42,986 nucleotides of DNA from a virus, in the IMG/VR virus record IMGVR_UViG_3300046836_000153, positions 1 to 42,986 of that record. One strand, given 5' to 3'. The notes beneath the pieces are model-generated. The model saw only the letters and a program-made list of their open reading frames with translations. It made no database searches and was not told the origin of the DNA. Of this stretch, positions 1-5,944 are shown piece after piece. Each line of letters begins with the position of its first letter. Positions within the stretch are counted from its first letter, which is position 1. Both the position numbers and the translations under genes were made by a program.

Positions 1-123
1 GGGACGCACACGGAGGCCCAGGTCAGGTGGAAAGCGGCGTGGCGAGGGCCGGCGCCGATTACGTTGCGGACGATAGACGATGCGTTGCGCTTTGCGCTCG
101 TCGCGATGGAGACTATGCGATGA
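1..123 (+). CDS. VRR-NUC nuclease, C-terminal part (gene continues from the right end of the window)
   Basis: Frame 1 is open from the first base to a TGA at 121-123 and encodes 40 residues beginning GTHTEAQVRW and ending with a helical tail. VRR-NUC proteins typically end with a 'PKG..T.AQ..' segment after the EIK catalytic motif, and the partial gene at 42809 ends in exactly EIKQPKG. Joining the two through the shared GGGA keeps the frame and gives about 98 residues, a normal length for a stand-alone phage VRR-NUC. The stop overlaps the next start as ATGA (120-123). The homology is established family knowledge; the join is inference. Confidence 0.8.
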   Translation, partial: GTHTEAQVRWKAAWRGPAPITLRTIDDALRFALVAMETMR

Positions 124-353
124 CCCGGCCCAACGACTACCTCGTGATCTACATCCGACCCTCCTTACAGGGTTCAGACCAGCCGGTGACCGCGTTCCTT
201 GGCGGGACGCAACTGGAAGGCCAAGGACCAACGGTCGCCGGCGCCATAGCGGATCTCTTCACGTATTCAGAACCGCGTCGTTTGGTGCGAAAACTAGAAC
301 ATCAGATCCAGCAGGCCTTAGCTGGTGTCGTCGAAGACCGGAGGGCACAATGA
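120..353 (+). CDS. Hypothetical protein, 77 aa
   Basis: Start ATG at 120 is chosen because it overlaps the previous stop (ATGA) and has GGAGA at 108-112. The protein begins MTRPNDYLVIYIRPS and has a beta-rich N-terminal half followed by a C-terminal helix (residues about 50-70). No catalytic or metal-binding pattern is visible and I do not recognise the family. It is part of the early rightward operon; its 3' end carries GGAGGGCAC, which is the ribosome-binding site of the next gene. Confidence 0.7.
   Translation: MTRPNDYLVIYIRPSLQGSDQPVTAFLGGTQLEGQGPTVAGAIADLFTYSEPRRLVRKLEHQIQQALAGVVEDRRAQ
330..348 (+). repeat. Leader repeat A, copy 1 (carries Shine-Dalgarno)
   Basis: The 19-bp GTCGAAGACCGGAGGGCAC is found here and identically at 696-714. 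The GGAGG within it serves as ribosome-binding site for the gene at 350. Confidence 0.85.
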
Positions 354-694
354 AGTACCTGATTGAAGCGACAAGTTTCGCGGCACCGTTTGTGAGCGAC
401 ACGTCCACGCGGCTGGTGGAGGCGGCCTCTCCGCGTGAAGCATTGGAATCATTCGCGGCGTCGTATTCGCATCCGGCTGGACTGTACGCGGCCAACTGTT
501 ACGCCAGTGCCGAGTCCTACCATGAGGGCGCGAAGCCGTTAGCGAGGTGGCGATCCAACTTAGAGCAGGCGAGAGAGGCGGCCACGAAAGGCATGAGCGC
601 CTATTCCTACTGCAATCACGGCAACGGCACGATCGAGATCAATGGCAAGGGCATGACTGTCCTGAATCCACGTGGCGGCTCCGTTGTCGCGTAG
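350..694 (+). CDS. Hypothetical protein, 114 aa
   Basis: The ATG at 350 overlaps the preceding TGA (ATGA) and follows GGAGG. The protein (MKYLIEATSFAAPFV...) starts with a beta strand and has a helical centre around residues 60-80 and a Gly-rich C-terminus. Phage proteins of this shape are common and uncharacterised. The sequence just before this gene (330-348) is repeated before the methyltransferase gene (696-714), so this gene sits between two copies of a leader repeat. Confidence 0.7.
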   Translation: MKYLIEATSFAAPFVSDTSTRLVEAASPREALESFAASYSHPAGLYAANCYASAESYHEGAKPLARWRSNLEQAREAATKGMSAYSYCNHGNGTIEINGKGMTVLNPRGGSVVA

Positions 695-695
695 G

Positions 696-721
696 GTCGA
701 AGACCGGAGGGCACGCTAGAT
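696..721 (+). repeat. Leader repeat A, copy 2, joined to leader repeat B, copy 1
   Basis: Bases 696-714 repeat the 19 bp at 330-348 exactly. Bases 706-721 (GGAGGGCACGCTAGAT) are repeated exactly at 1257-1272 just before the start at 1271. The unit supplies the Shine-Dalgarno sequence for the genes at 723 and 1271. Confidence 0.85.
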
Positions 722-722
722 C

Positions 723-1253
723 GTGAGGATTTTAGACCTCTGCGGCGGATCTGGCGCGTGGTCGAAGCCCTACGCCGACGCCGGCTATGACGTGGAGATT
801 GTCGATCCCGTCCACGATGGCCGGGATGCGCGCCTCTTACAGCGTCTGCGCGGATGGTTTCAGGGCATCCTCTGCGCGCCGGTCTGTACGGAGTTCAGCT
901 ACGCCAGGAATCGCTATCCACCGTCCGACGCCGAGATATTACATGCACTATCTCTGGTCGATGCGTGCCATCGGATCGTGTGGGTGCAGCGGCCGAAGTG
1001 GTGGGCATTGGAAAACCCGCGCAATAAGCTTCGGCGCTATTTGGGGCCGGCGCGTCTAGAGTTCTACCACTGGGAATACGGCGATGCCGCGCACAAGCCG
1101 ACGTGTATCTGGGGAGACTTCACGGTGCCGATGAAACACGCGAAAACGAGACGGAAGGCGAGCACCTACAAGACCAAACTTGAGAACGCGAGCCCGATCG
1201 ATGCGATTACGCCGGCAGGTTTTGCGCGGGCGTTCTACGAGGTGAATCCATGA
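723..1253 (+). CDS. Orphan DNA methyltransferase, probably C5-cytosine type
   Basis: This 176-residue protein has a SAM-binding motif I (LDLCGGSGAW, residues 4-13), an acidic residue after the next strand (VDP, 27-29), a motif IV-like CAPVCTEFS (51-59) with the candidate catalytic cysteine, and a motif VI-like ENP (97-99), followed by KPTCIWG (125-131). It is short compared with bacterial C5 enzymes because the target-recognition domain is reduced, as in many phage methyltransferases. No restriction enzyme gene lies nearby, so shielding of phage DNA from host restriction is the likely role (inference). The start is GTG at 723 after GGAGG at 706-710; the spacing is long. Confidence 0.85.
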   Translation: MRILDLCGGSGAWSKPYADAGYDVEIVDPVHDGRDARLLQRLRGWFQGILCAPVCTEFSYARNRYPPSDAEILHALSLVDACHRIVWVQRPKWWALENPRNKLRRYLGPARLEFYHWEYGDAAHKPTCIWGDFTVPMKHAKTRRKASTYKTKLENASPIDAITPAGFARAFYEVNP

Positions 1254-1256
1254 CCA

Positions 1257-1272
1257 GGAGGGCACGCTAGAT
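1257..1272 (+). repeat. Leader repeat B, copy 2
   Basis: GGAGGGCACGCTAGAT is identical to 706-721. It places a strong Shine-Dalgarno sequence 8 bp before the ATG at 1271. Shorter versions (GGCACGCTAATG, GCGCACGCTAATG) occur on the minus strand at the starts at 4148 and 3942. Confidence 0.8.
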
Positions 1273-1615
1273 GGCCCTCGGTGCCCGTCCTGGCTGGCCG
1301 ATCTGTGAAACCTGTGGATTGCCCTGTAAGGCCCGTCAGCGCAAGCCGGGGCACAAGGCGCGGTTCTGTTCAGTGGGCTGTATTCCGCGCGCCTGTCGAT
1401 CCGCGTGGGGCCGGAAGGGGCGGCAGCAGTACATCGTGGCGCGTCGGTTGCGGCTGTTTCGGAGCGAGTTGCAGCGATTGCAGGCGTTGCCACGGATTAC
1501 GGGGCAGGAACTGTCTGCGAGCTTTGCGCTCATTGCGGATCGGTCGTATGGGAACGGCTACAGTGCGGCGGAGACAAAATGGATACGACGGATGCGCCAG
1601 AAGGAGGCTGCGTAA
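1271..1615 (+). CDS. Small zinc-binding protein, 114 aa
   Basis: The N-terminus has ICETCGLPCKARQ (C-x2-C-x3-C) and then FCSVGC (C-x3-C) around residues 12-37, a probable zinc finger. The rest is basic and helical, ending in a segment rich in Arg and Lys. A nucleic-acid-binding role is plausible, but the family is not recognised. The ATG at 1271 follows GGAGGG, and the stop overlaps the next gene's start as TAATG at 1613-1617. Confidence 0.75.
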   Translation: MALGARPGWPICETCGLPCKARQRKPGHKARFCSVGCIPRACRSAWGRKGRQQYIVARRLRLFRSELQRLQALPRITGQELSASFALIADRSYGNGYSAAETKWIRRMRQKEAA

Positions 1616-1836
1616 TGGGACGTTGCGCCAAAGAGATTTACAAGCGCGACACGTATCGCCGCACCGGCCGTGGGAAGACGGGATTTGAAATGCACTACAA
1701 CCGCACGCAGTGCTCGCGCCGAGCCATGCCCGACAGCGTTCTCTGCTGGCAGCATGGCGACTCAGCGCGGTCGGCGGACGCGGTAGCTGGGACGGTGGAT
1801 GAGCCACAGGTTAAACCATCGCGTACAAGGATTTAA
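1615..1836 (+). CDS. Hypothetical basic protein, 73 aa
   Basis: The start ATG at 1615 is coupled to the previous stop (TAATG) and follows AAGGAGG at 1601-1607. The protein begins MGRCAKEIYKRDTYRRTGRG, is strongly basic and has a later C-x10-C pair plus a WQHG motif. No recognised domain. Part of the early operon. Confidence 0.7.
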   Translation: MGRCAKEIYKRDTYRRTGRGKTGFEMHYNRTQCSRRAMPDSVLCWQHGDSARSADAVAGTVDEPQVKPSRTRI

Positions 1837-1838
1837 GC

Positions 1839-2162
1839 ATGACCAAAGCGAAACCGTGTCCCTGTGGAGCGTCGAGGTGGGATCCGAAGATCCACGCCTA
1901 TGTCCAGACGGGCTATCACGCGACGAAGGATGGGATTGTGCGCTCTGATGGACAGCCGGAAGGCCGGCCGAGACGCCCAAACGGCACCACCAAGAAACTT
2001 CCGCCGAATTTCCTCAAGGCGATGGATCGTGAACGGCGCGCGGTGGCGGCCCAATTGCGCCGGATTACGGTTCACGATCCCAACGATCCCACGCAAGTCA
2101 TGATGGCGCTCTTAGAGGCCTATCGTCGGGCGGGCCAGAAAATAGCGCGGAAAGGACGCTGA
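1839..2162 (+). CDS. Hypothetical protein, 107 aa, Cys-containing N-terminus
   Basis: The ATG at 1839 lies 2 bp after the preceding stop. The protein starts MTKAKPCPCGASRW and has a proline/arginine-rich middle (residues 37-55) and a helical C-terminal half with heptad-like spacing. The CPCG near the N-terminus resembles half of a zinc knuckle but no partner cysteines are seen. Function unknown. Confidence 0.7.
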   Translation: MTKAKPCPCGASRWDPKIHAYVQTGYHATKDGIVRSDGQPEGRPRRPNGTTKKLPPNFLKAMDRERRAVAAQLRRITVHDPNDPTQVMMALLEAYRRAGQKIARKGR

Positions 2163-2165
2163 ATC

Positions 2166-2507
2166 ATGGCTGACGCGACGTCGACGGACCCGAAGGCCGA
2201 ATTGGATGCATTGAAGAAGGCTGAGCGGCATTCCACCTACGCCGAGACGCGCTATTGGTGCGACCAGTACAAGAGTTTTGCTACGAAAGCAGTGGCCGAG
2301 GTCACCGCCCTCCACGCGGAACGAGACAGGCTGGCCCAGCGGGTGAAGGACTTGGAAGCCAAGAAGGATTTAGAAGTGCGTTTAGCGTTCGCGGCTGGGT
2401 TTCTAGCGACCGTCGATCAACAGACAGGCGCTTGGTTATTCGACGGGCCATCAGCAGCCGACCGTGAGAGCCAAGCATTCCTGGCATGGACTGGGAGGCC
2501 GCGATGA
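2166..2507 (+). CDS. Coiled-coil hypothetical protein, 113 aa
   Basis: Residues about 12-65 are a nearly continuous amphipathic helix with repeated Ala, Glu, Lys and Leu, a likely coiled coil. The C-terminus (AGFLATVDQQ...AFLAWTGRPR) is less helical. The stop overlaps the next start (ATGA at 2504-2507). It is probably an accessory early protein; no enzyme motif is visible. Confidence 0.7.
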   Translation: MADATSTDPKAELDALKKAERHSTYAETRYWCDQYKSFATKAVAEVTALHAERDRLAQRVKDLEAKKDLEVRLAFAAGFLATVDQQTGAWLFDGPSAADRESQAFLAWTGRPR

Positions 2508-2968
2508 TTCACGAACTGAAAACGTGGCCGGAGTTCTACGACCATCTCGTCAGTGGACGAAAGACATTTGAACTTCGGCGCAATGACCGAGGCTTTCGAG
2601 AGAACGATACGCTCCATCTCCGCGAATACGACCCAACGACAAGGCAGTATACCGGCCGTGAGATGCACCGAGTCGTGACGTACATGTTGAGCACGAACAT
2701 GCATAGCGATTTCGTTGTGATGGCGCTTGCGCCGTTGCCTAATCAGGCCAAGGCCGAGGCGGCACGGCTTAGGGCGGCGCTGGCTCCATTTCAACCCGGC
2801 GCAGGCGATGGTATATGGGGCCGCATTAAGGCGTTTATCGTGAACGGCGCACCCACGCGCGAAGAAGGCATTGCGATTGCGCGACAAATTACTGAATGGC
2901 AATGCGCAATCGATGAGGCGGCGCTGGCCTCGTCAGGGACCGTCCCAGAGAGGCCCAAGAACGGCTAG
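2504..2968 (+). CDS. DUF3850/ASCH-like putative RNA-binding protein
   Basis: The start ATG at 2504 overlaps the previous stop (ATGA). The N-terminal 70 residues match the DUF3850 pattern: H-x-LKTWPEFYDHLVSGRKTFELR, then RNDRGFRENDTLHLREYD and YTGRE, then a strand with VVTYML. This fold belongs to the ASCH/PUA superfamily, which generally binds RNA or modified bases. The remaining 80 residues are helical and not part of the domain, so this copy (154 aa) is longer than the usual single-domain protein. It is the last gene of the early rightward block. Confidence 0.8.
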   Translation: MIHELKTWPEFYDHLVSGRKTFELRRNDRGFRENDTLHLREYDPTTRQYTGREMHRVVTYMLSTNMHSDFVVMALAPLPNQAKAEAARLRAALAPFQPGAGDGIWGRIKAFIVNGAPTREEGIAIARQITEWQCAIDEAALASSGTVPERPKNG

Positions 2969-2987
2969 ATTTGACCTGTACGCGATG

Positions 2988-3029
2988 CGGCGCCGGCAGC
3001 TAGGGGTAAGCCTAGGGATGCCGGCGCCG
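2988..3029. terminator. Strong hairpin at a convergent gene junction
   Basis: CGGCGCCGGCA (2988-2998) and TGCCGGCGCCG (3019-3029) are perfect 11-bp inverted repeats. The loop itself contains CTAGG (3000-3004) and CCTAG (3011-3015). It lies between the last rightward gene (ends 2968) and the last leftward gene (ends 3055). There is no T-tract on either side, so it is not a classical intrinsic terminator. It may block RNA polymerase, protect 3' ends, or have another role. Confidence 0.55.
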
Positions 3030-3054
3030 ATGCGTCTGAGGGGCGTCTAGGACT

Positions 3055-3333
3055 TTACGTCCAATCCTTGTGTCCGGGCGAGTCCGCGAAGTCACAATTG
3101 CGGGATCGGGCCGCCGCCCGTTCGTGGCTATCGTCTCGGCGTTCGGCGTCTTCGACGCATTGGGGGCACCAGAGTTCGTCGTCGGCATCCCGGCGCCACC
3201 CGAAGGCTGTGAACGTGAGGCTGATGTCACGACCCGTCTGCAGCCCTTCCGCGGCATCGTCGGCGTCCATCACGAGTTCGGCGTGGCAGGATCGCTGGTC
3301 GCATTCGTAGACGATTCGGCCTCTGATACTCAT
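3055..3333 (-). CDS. Hypothetical protein, 92 aa, with cysteine pairs
   Basis: The start at 3333 overlaps the upstream gene's stop. The protein begins MSIRGRIVYECDQRSCHAELV and carries C-x4-C near the N-terminus and C-x2-C (WCPQC) around residues 57-61. This pattern fits a zinc ribbon of the kind found in many small phage proteins. The C-terminal third is charged and probably flexible. It is the last gene of the leftward early operon. Confidence 0.65.
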   Translation of the reverse strand: MSIRGRIVYECDQRSCHAELVMDADDAAEGLQTGRDISLTFTAFGWRRDADDELWCPQCVEDAERRDDSHERAAARSRNCDFADSPGHKDWT

Positions 3334-3518
3334 CGCTGTTTCCTTTCCAGCCGCGTCAGTTCCGTATAGGCGTCCGCGAGCATCGCCTCGCATATGCCGA
3401 GCAAATAGGGCCAGTTCTTCTGTTCTGGCGCCTCGCCTGGGATCGTGAGCATCTTCGGATTGGCGCGCGCCTCGAGCATCGCATGCACGGCATCCACGGT
3501 CATCGGACGTGGTGTCAT
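3330..3518 (-). CDS. Hypothetical protein, 62 aa
   Basis: The protein begins MTPRPMTVDAVHAMLEARANP and continues as two helices; there are no cysteines or membrane segments. Its start at 3518 overlaps the end of the upstream gene, and its stop overlaps the next start, so the gene is translationally coupled on both sides. Family not recognised. Confidence 0.65.
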   Translation of the reverse strand: MTPRPMTVDAVHAMLEARANPKMLTIPGEAPEQKNWPYLLGICEAMLADAYTELTRLERKQR

Positions 3519-3730
3519 GACACCCTCTTTTCTTGATCCATCGGATGTCCGGTGAGCCGTGAGCGGTCAATGCCGTGATCCACGTATTGCCGGATCAACG
3601 CCCAGATGAGCCAGGTAATCGAGTGGCCTTCAGACCGGGCGCGGGTGTGGAAGGCTTTCCAGAGTTGCGCCTGCGGTTCTTTGCGTGCATCGCGCTTCAG
3701 GTTCGTCGTGTCTCTCAGAATAAAAGGCAT
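3515..3730 (-). CDS. Small basic protein, possible ribbon-helix-helix type
   Basis: The start at 3730 is chosen for its AAAGGA Shine-Dalgarno sequence. The 71-residue protein begins with a short strand containing LRDTTNLKRD and is followed by two helices (AQLWKAFHTRARSEG and SITWLIWALIRQYVDHGI). A strand followed by two helices is the shape of Arc/MetJ DNA-binding proteins, which act as dimers. The match is by pattern only. Confidence 0.6.
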   Translation of the reverse strand: MPFILRDTTNLKRDARKEPQAQLWKAFHTRARSEGHSITWLIWALIRQYVDHGIDRSRLTGHPMDQEKRVS

Positions 3731-3753
3731 CGTAGTCCTTTGTTTGCAACAAG

Positions 3754-3942
3754 TTAGCGTCGGACGTAGTGTTCGTAGCACGCGGCGGAGCAGAACCGTG
3801 TGGCATCGGCCAGCATGATGGGACAGTCGTCCCGGATGTCTTTCCCGCATGTCCCGCACGTGTGTAGTGGGACTGAGAGCGGATCGCGGTAGTCGCGCCA
3901 GTCGCGCAAGGGTTCTGGTGTGGGGCGTGTGGTGTCGGCCAT
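3754..3942 (-). CDS. Small zinc-finger-like protein, 62 aa
   Basis: From the start at 3942 the protein has LHTCGTCGKD (C-x2-C) and RFCSAACYEHY (C-x3-C) at about residues 28-55, the pattern of a treble-clef or MYM-like zinc-binding motif. The N-terminus is proline-rich. Its start is coupled to the previous stop as TAATG. Function unknown. Confidence 0.7.
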   Translation of the reverse strand: MADTTRPTPEPLRDWRDYRDPLSVPLHTCGTCGKDIRDDCPIMLADATRFCSAACYEHYVRR

Positions 3943-4148
3943 TAGCGTGCGCCTTTCGTTTTCCACGGGTAGACGTCGTAGGCGGTGACCGCGCCGCAGC
4001 CCCACGGCATATCGCAGGTGCGCTCATACTGGCCCTGTCCGAACGGGCGATTCGTGGTGCGCTGCGAGTCGGGATTCAGCTCGCTCGCGCACTCACGGCA
4101 GACGACGGAGGCGTGGAGGATGTACGGGGCGTCAGTGTAGGTCGGCAT
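3942..4148 (-). CDS. Small cysteine-containing protein, 68 aa
   Basis: The protein has VVCRECASEL (C-x2-C) and RTCDMPWGC (C-x5-C), about residues 17-52, suggesting a four-cysteine metal site. It ends in KTKGAR, whose codons also form the GGCGCAC Shine-Dalgarno-like stretch for the next gene, and its stop is shared with that start (TAATG). Confidence 0.7.
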   Translation of the reverse strand: MPTYTDAPYILHASVVCRECASELNPDSQRTTNRPFGQGQYERTCDMPWGCGAVTAYDVYPWKTKGAR

Positions 4149-4393
4149 TAGCGTGCCACTCCAGTTGTATAGCGTCCGGTTGACGGTTCCAGGTAATAGA
4201 CGGCAATCGGTACTTGGTCATACCGTGGCTCCGCGTCGTCATACAGGTCTAGGCGGTCGGGACAATCCTCCCGTCCGGCCAGCATGAACGATTCAAACGG
4301 CGGTACGGGTTGGTCGACGTTGGCTGGTGCGAGGTGGGTGTCGAGGAGCCATTGCACGTCTGAGGGATCGCAAAGGAAGATTTGCGTAGCCAT
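4148..4393 (-). CDS. Hypothetical acidic protein, 81 aa
   Basis: The protein (MATQIFLCDPSDVQWLLDTHL...) is acidic, with many Asp and Tyr residues in its second half (DLYDDAEPRYDQ, YYLEPSTGRY). No known domain is visible. It is coupled on both sides by TAATG junctions. Small acidic early phage proteins are sometimes host-factor inhibitors, but nothing specific supports that here. Confidence 0.65.
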   Translation of the reverse strand: MATQIFLCDPSDVQWLLDTHLAPANVDQPVPPFESFMLAGREDCPDRLDLYDDAEPRYDQVPIAVYYLEPSTGRYTTGVAR

Positions 4394-4605
4394 TAGCGGC
4401 TCCCTTCGGTCTGATATTCCGCTTTCCGGCTTAGGAATCCCGGCTTATGCGTGGTGTTATACTGCTGGCAGATCGCGCGGGCTTCGGATTCCGTTTCGAC
4501 GTGGCGCCGAAGGGTAGACTTGCGACCAGCGCCCGGCTCACGTCCGTTCGGCCATGCGGGATTGCGAATCCACCAAGTGCGGGTAAATACGTGGAAAGTA
4601 GCCAT
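4393..4605 (-). CDS. Conserved small phage protein, 70 aa
   Basis: The start at 4605 overlaps the upstream stop. The sequence RTWWIRNPAWPNGREPGAG, then SEARAICQQYN, then GFLSRKAEY resembles a recurrent phage protein of unknown function with the same order of motifs. The conserved aromatic and glycine residues suggest a compact fold; the function is not known. Confidence 0.7.
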   Translation of the reverse strand: MATFHVFTRTWWIRNPAWPNGREPGAGRKSTLRRHVETESEARAICQQYNTTHKPGFLSRKAEYQTEGSR

Positions 4606-5189
4606 TAGAGTGCTCCTTGCGTGAGCAGTTCTTCCGCGCCCATGACGGCGAGCTGTCCGCACGATTCGCACTTGTAGCCATTGGCGTCGGGTTCCACGCC
4701 GTACGCCTCGTTCCCGCAGGACGTGCAGAAGCCAATGGATTCGCCCGATTCAATAGCGCGGATGATGCGCGCTTGTGCGATAATGGCCGCGGGTACCGCT
4801 GGTGCGCCCGTCGTGACTGTCCAGGGTGACGGTTTGCCGGACTTCAGTGGCGCCTGATGGATGCGGATGTAATCGGCCGTCGTCAGCCCTTGCTTGATTT
4901 TGCCGGCGACTTTCCAGCCGTACGAATAGCGGCGACCGTTCGGATCGTCCCATGACGCGGGAATCGGCGAGGGACGGAATCGCACATCGCGCTTTTCGAG
5001 GATATTGCCATCCGACATCAGCCGACGCGTGACCCGTTCCCATATCGTCAGCGAGGGATCAGCACCGTCCACGTAGTCAGGTTTGTAGGAGCGTTCGTAG
5101 CGGTCATGGGCGCGTTGCAGTTGCGCTTCGGTGTATTCCTTGACGGTTTCCACAAGGCAAGTGCGATTGCGAGCGGAGAGTTTAGCCAT
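4605..5189 (-). CDS. Conserved phage protein with C-terminal zinc ribbon, 194 aa
   Basis: This is the largest gene of the leftward block. Residues 1-130 begin MAKLSARNRTCLVE and are mixed helix/strand. The C-terminus has FCTSCGNEAYGVEPDANGYKC and ESCG (two C-x2-C knuckles, about residues 155-178), followed by GAEELL. Similar phage proteins are common and uncharacterised. It is preceded by a variant of the leader repeat found at 5387 and 5680, so it is not coupled to its upstream neighbour. Confidence 0.75.
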   Translation of the reverse strand: MAKLSARNRTCLVETVKEYTEAQLQRAHDRYERSYKPDYVDGADPSLTIWERVTRRLMSDGNILEKRDVRFRPSPIPASWDDPNGRRYSYGWKVAGKIKQGLTTADYIRIHQAPLKSGKPSPWTVTTGAPAVPAAIIAQARIIRAIESGESIGFCTSCGNEAYGVEPDANGYKCESCGQLAVMGAEELLTQGAL

Positions 5190-5229
5190 CTGCGTACCTC
5201 TTGCGAGAGCGTGAATGAATGGGACGTGG

Positions 5230-5394
5230 TTACTTTATGGCTTTGCCGTGTGAATGCGGGCAGCACATAGCACAGAAGGGACCCGCGAAGGTCTCGCAGC
5301 AGACCGGCGTCATCTCCCCGCACCCGCTACACTCCGCGATTGCGTAGTCCTCGGAAGGTTCTTGCGATTCGTTGCAATCAAGTTGTGTGGTCAT
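5230..5394 (-). CDS. Small cysteine-rich protein, 54 aa
   Basis: From the start at 5394 (AAAGGG Shine-Dalgarno) the protein carries AECSGCGEMTPVCC and FCAMCCPH, giving at least six cysteines and a histidine between residues 20 and 47. This is a probable zinc-binding module. The upstream 32 bp (5387-5418) nearly repeat those before the gene at 5687. Confidence 0.7.
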   Translation of the reverse strand: MTTQLDCNESQEPSEDYAIAECSGCGEMTPVCCETFAGPFCAMCCPHSHGKAIK

Positions 5395-5418
5395 CTGCGT
5401 ACCCTTTCGGAGCGTGAT
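5387..5418 (-). repeat. Leader repeat C, copy 2
   Basis: These 32 bp match 5680-5711 at 30 positions. They cover the first codons, the start and the AAAGGG ribosome-binding site of the gene starting at 5394. A more diverged version lies at 5187-5214 before the gene at 5189. Confidence 0.85.
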
Positions 5419-5462
5419 AAGACTGCGGTTAGAAGACTGTGATTTGACTGCTGAGTTTTTTG

Positions 5463-5687
5463 TCAGCCTTTTAGGACTTGATCGATGTCTTCCGCTTTGT
5501 TGTCGAAGACGCGCGCCTGTGCTGCAAACGCGGACGATTGTTCGAACTGTACCGATGCGAGCGAAGCATCCTCCGCGTTTGACGCCGCGCGGCGATAGTC
5601 GTCCGCTGCCTCCCGACACGCTACAGCCTGTTCGCGGAAGTCATTCCGCATCGCTTCGAGATTCGCTCGTGCTTGATCCGTGGTCAT
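5463..5687 (-). CDS. Helical hypothetical protein, 74 aa
   Basis: This is the first gene of the leftward operon. The protein begins MTTDQARANLEAMRNDFREQ and is almost wholly helical, with Ala-rich heptads that suggest a coiled coil. The Shine-Dalgarno sequence is AAAGGG about 10 bp upstream. The leader from the promoter at 5738-5766 would be about 44 nt with a GGCGC/GCGCC hairpin. Function unknown. Confidence 0.7.
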   Translation of the reverse strand: MTTDQARANLEAMRNDFREQAVACREAADDYRRAASNAEDASLASVQFEQSSAFAAQARVFDNKAEDIDQVLKG

Positions 5688-5711
5688 CTGCTTTCCCTTT
5701 CGGAGCGTGAT
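5680..5711 (-). repeat. Leader repeat C, copy 1
   Basis: This 32-bp unit carries the start region and ribosome-binding site of the gene at 5687 and is nearly identical (30/32) to 5387-5418. Confidence 0.85.
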
Positions 5712-5737
5712 GGGCGCTTCATTGCGCCAACAGAGAG

Positions 5738-5766
5738 ATACTACAACGTAGCCGATAGAGAGTCAA
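5738..5766 (-). promoter_or_regulatory. Sigma70-type promoter for the leftward block
   Basis: On the minus strand TTGACT (5766-5761) and TAGTAT (5743-5738) are separated by exactly 17 bp. Transcription would start near 5731 and read leftward into the gene at 5687. CTAC-AAC-GTAG surrounds the -10 box side. Confidence 0.75.
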
Positions 5767-5797
5767 GAGATAAGTGAAAGAAATCTTTCAGGCTACG
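5747..5797. promoter_or_regulatory. Nested palindromes around the leftward promoter
   Basis: CGTAGCC (5747-5753) and GGCTACG (5791-5797) form a 7-bp inverted repeat that encloses the -35 box and the inner palindrome TGAAAG-AAAT-CTTTCA (5775-5790). These are candidate binding sites for a regulator of the leftward operon. Confidence 0.5.
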
Positions 5798-5923
5798 ATT
5801 GCTGATGACCAGGTAGAAGCGTAGACTCCGCCTATCTCGTGAATAACGCTAGTGTTCGGAGCCTTTCGGATGGTCGATGCGGTAGCCCGTGCCGGTGAAT
5901 AGGTCACAGGCCGTCCACGCGCG

Positions 5924-5929
5924 TATAAT
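5924..5929 (+). promoter_or_regulatory. Candidate late promoter -10 box before TerS
   Basis: A perfect TATAAT lies 15 bp before the TerS ATG. The region 17 bp upstream (5901-5906, AGGTCA) is a poor -35 match, so activation by a phage factor may be needed. The remaining intergenic sequence (5798-5923) shows no gene. Confidence 0.45.
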
Positions 5930-5944
5930 CGTCCGTAATTCCTC

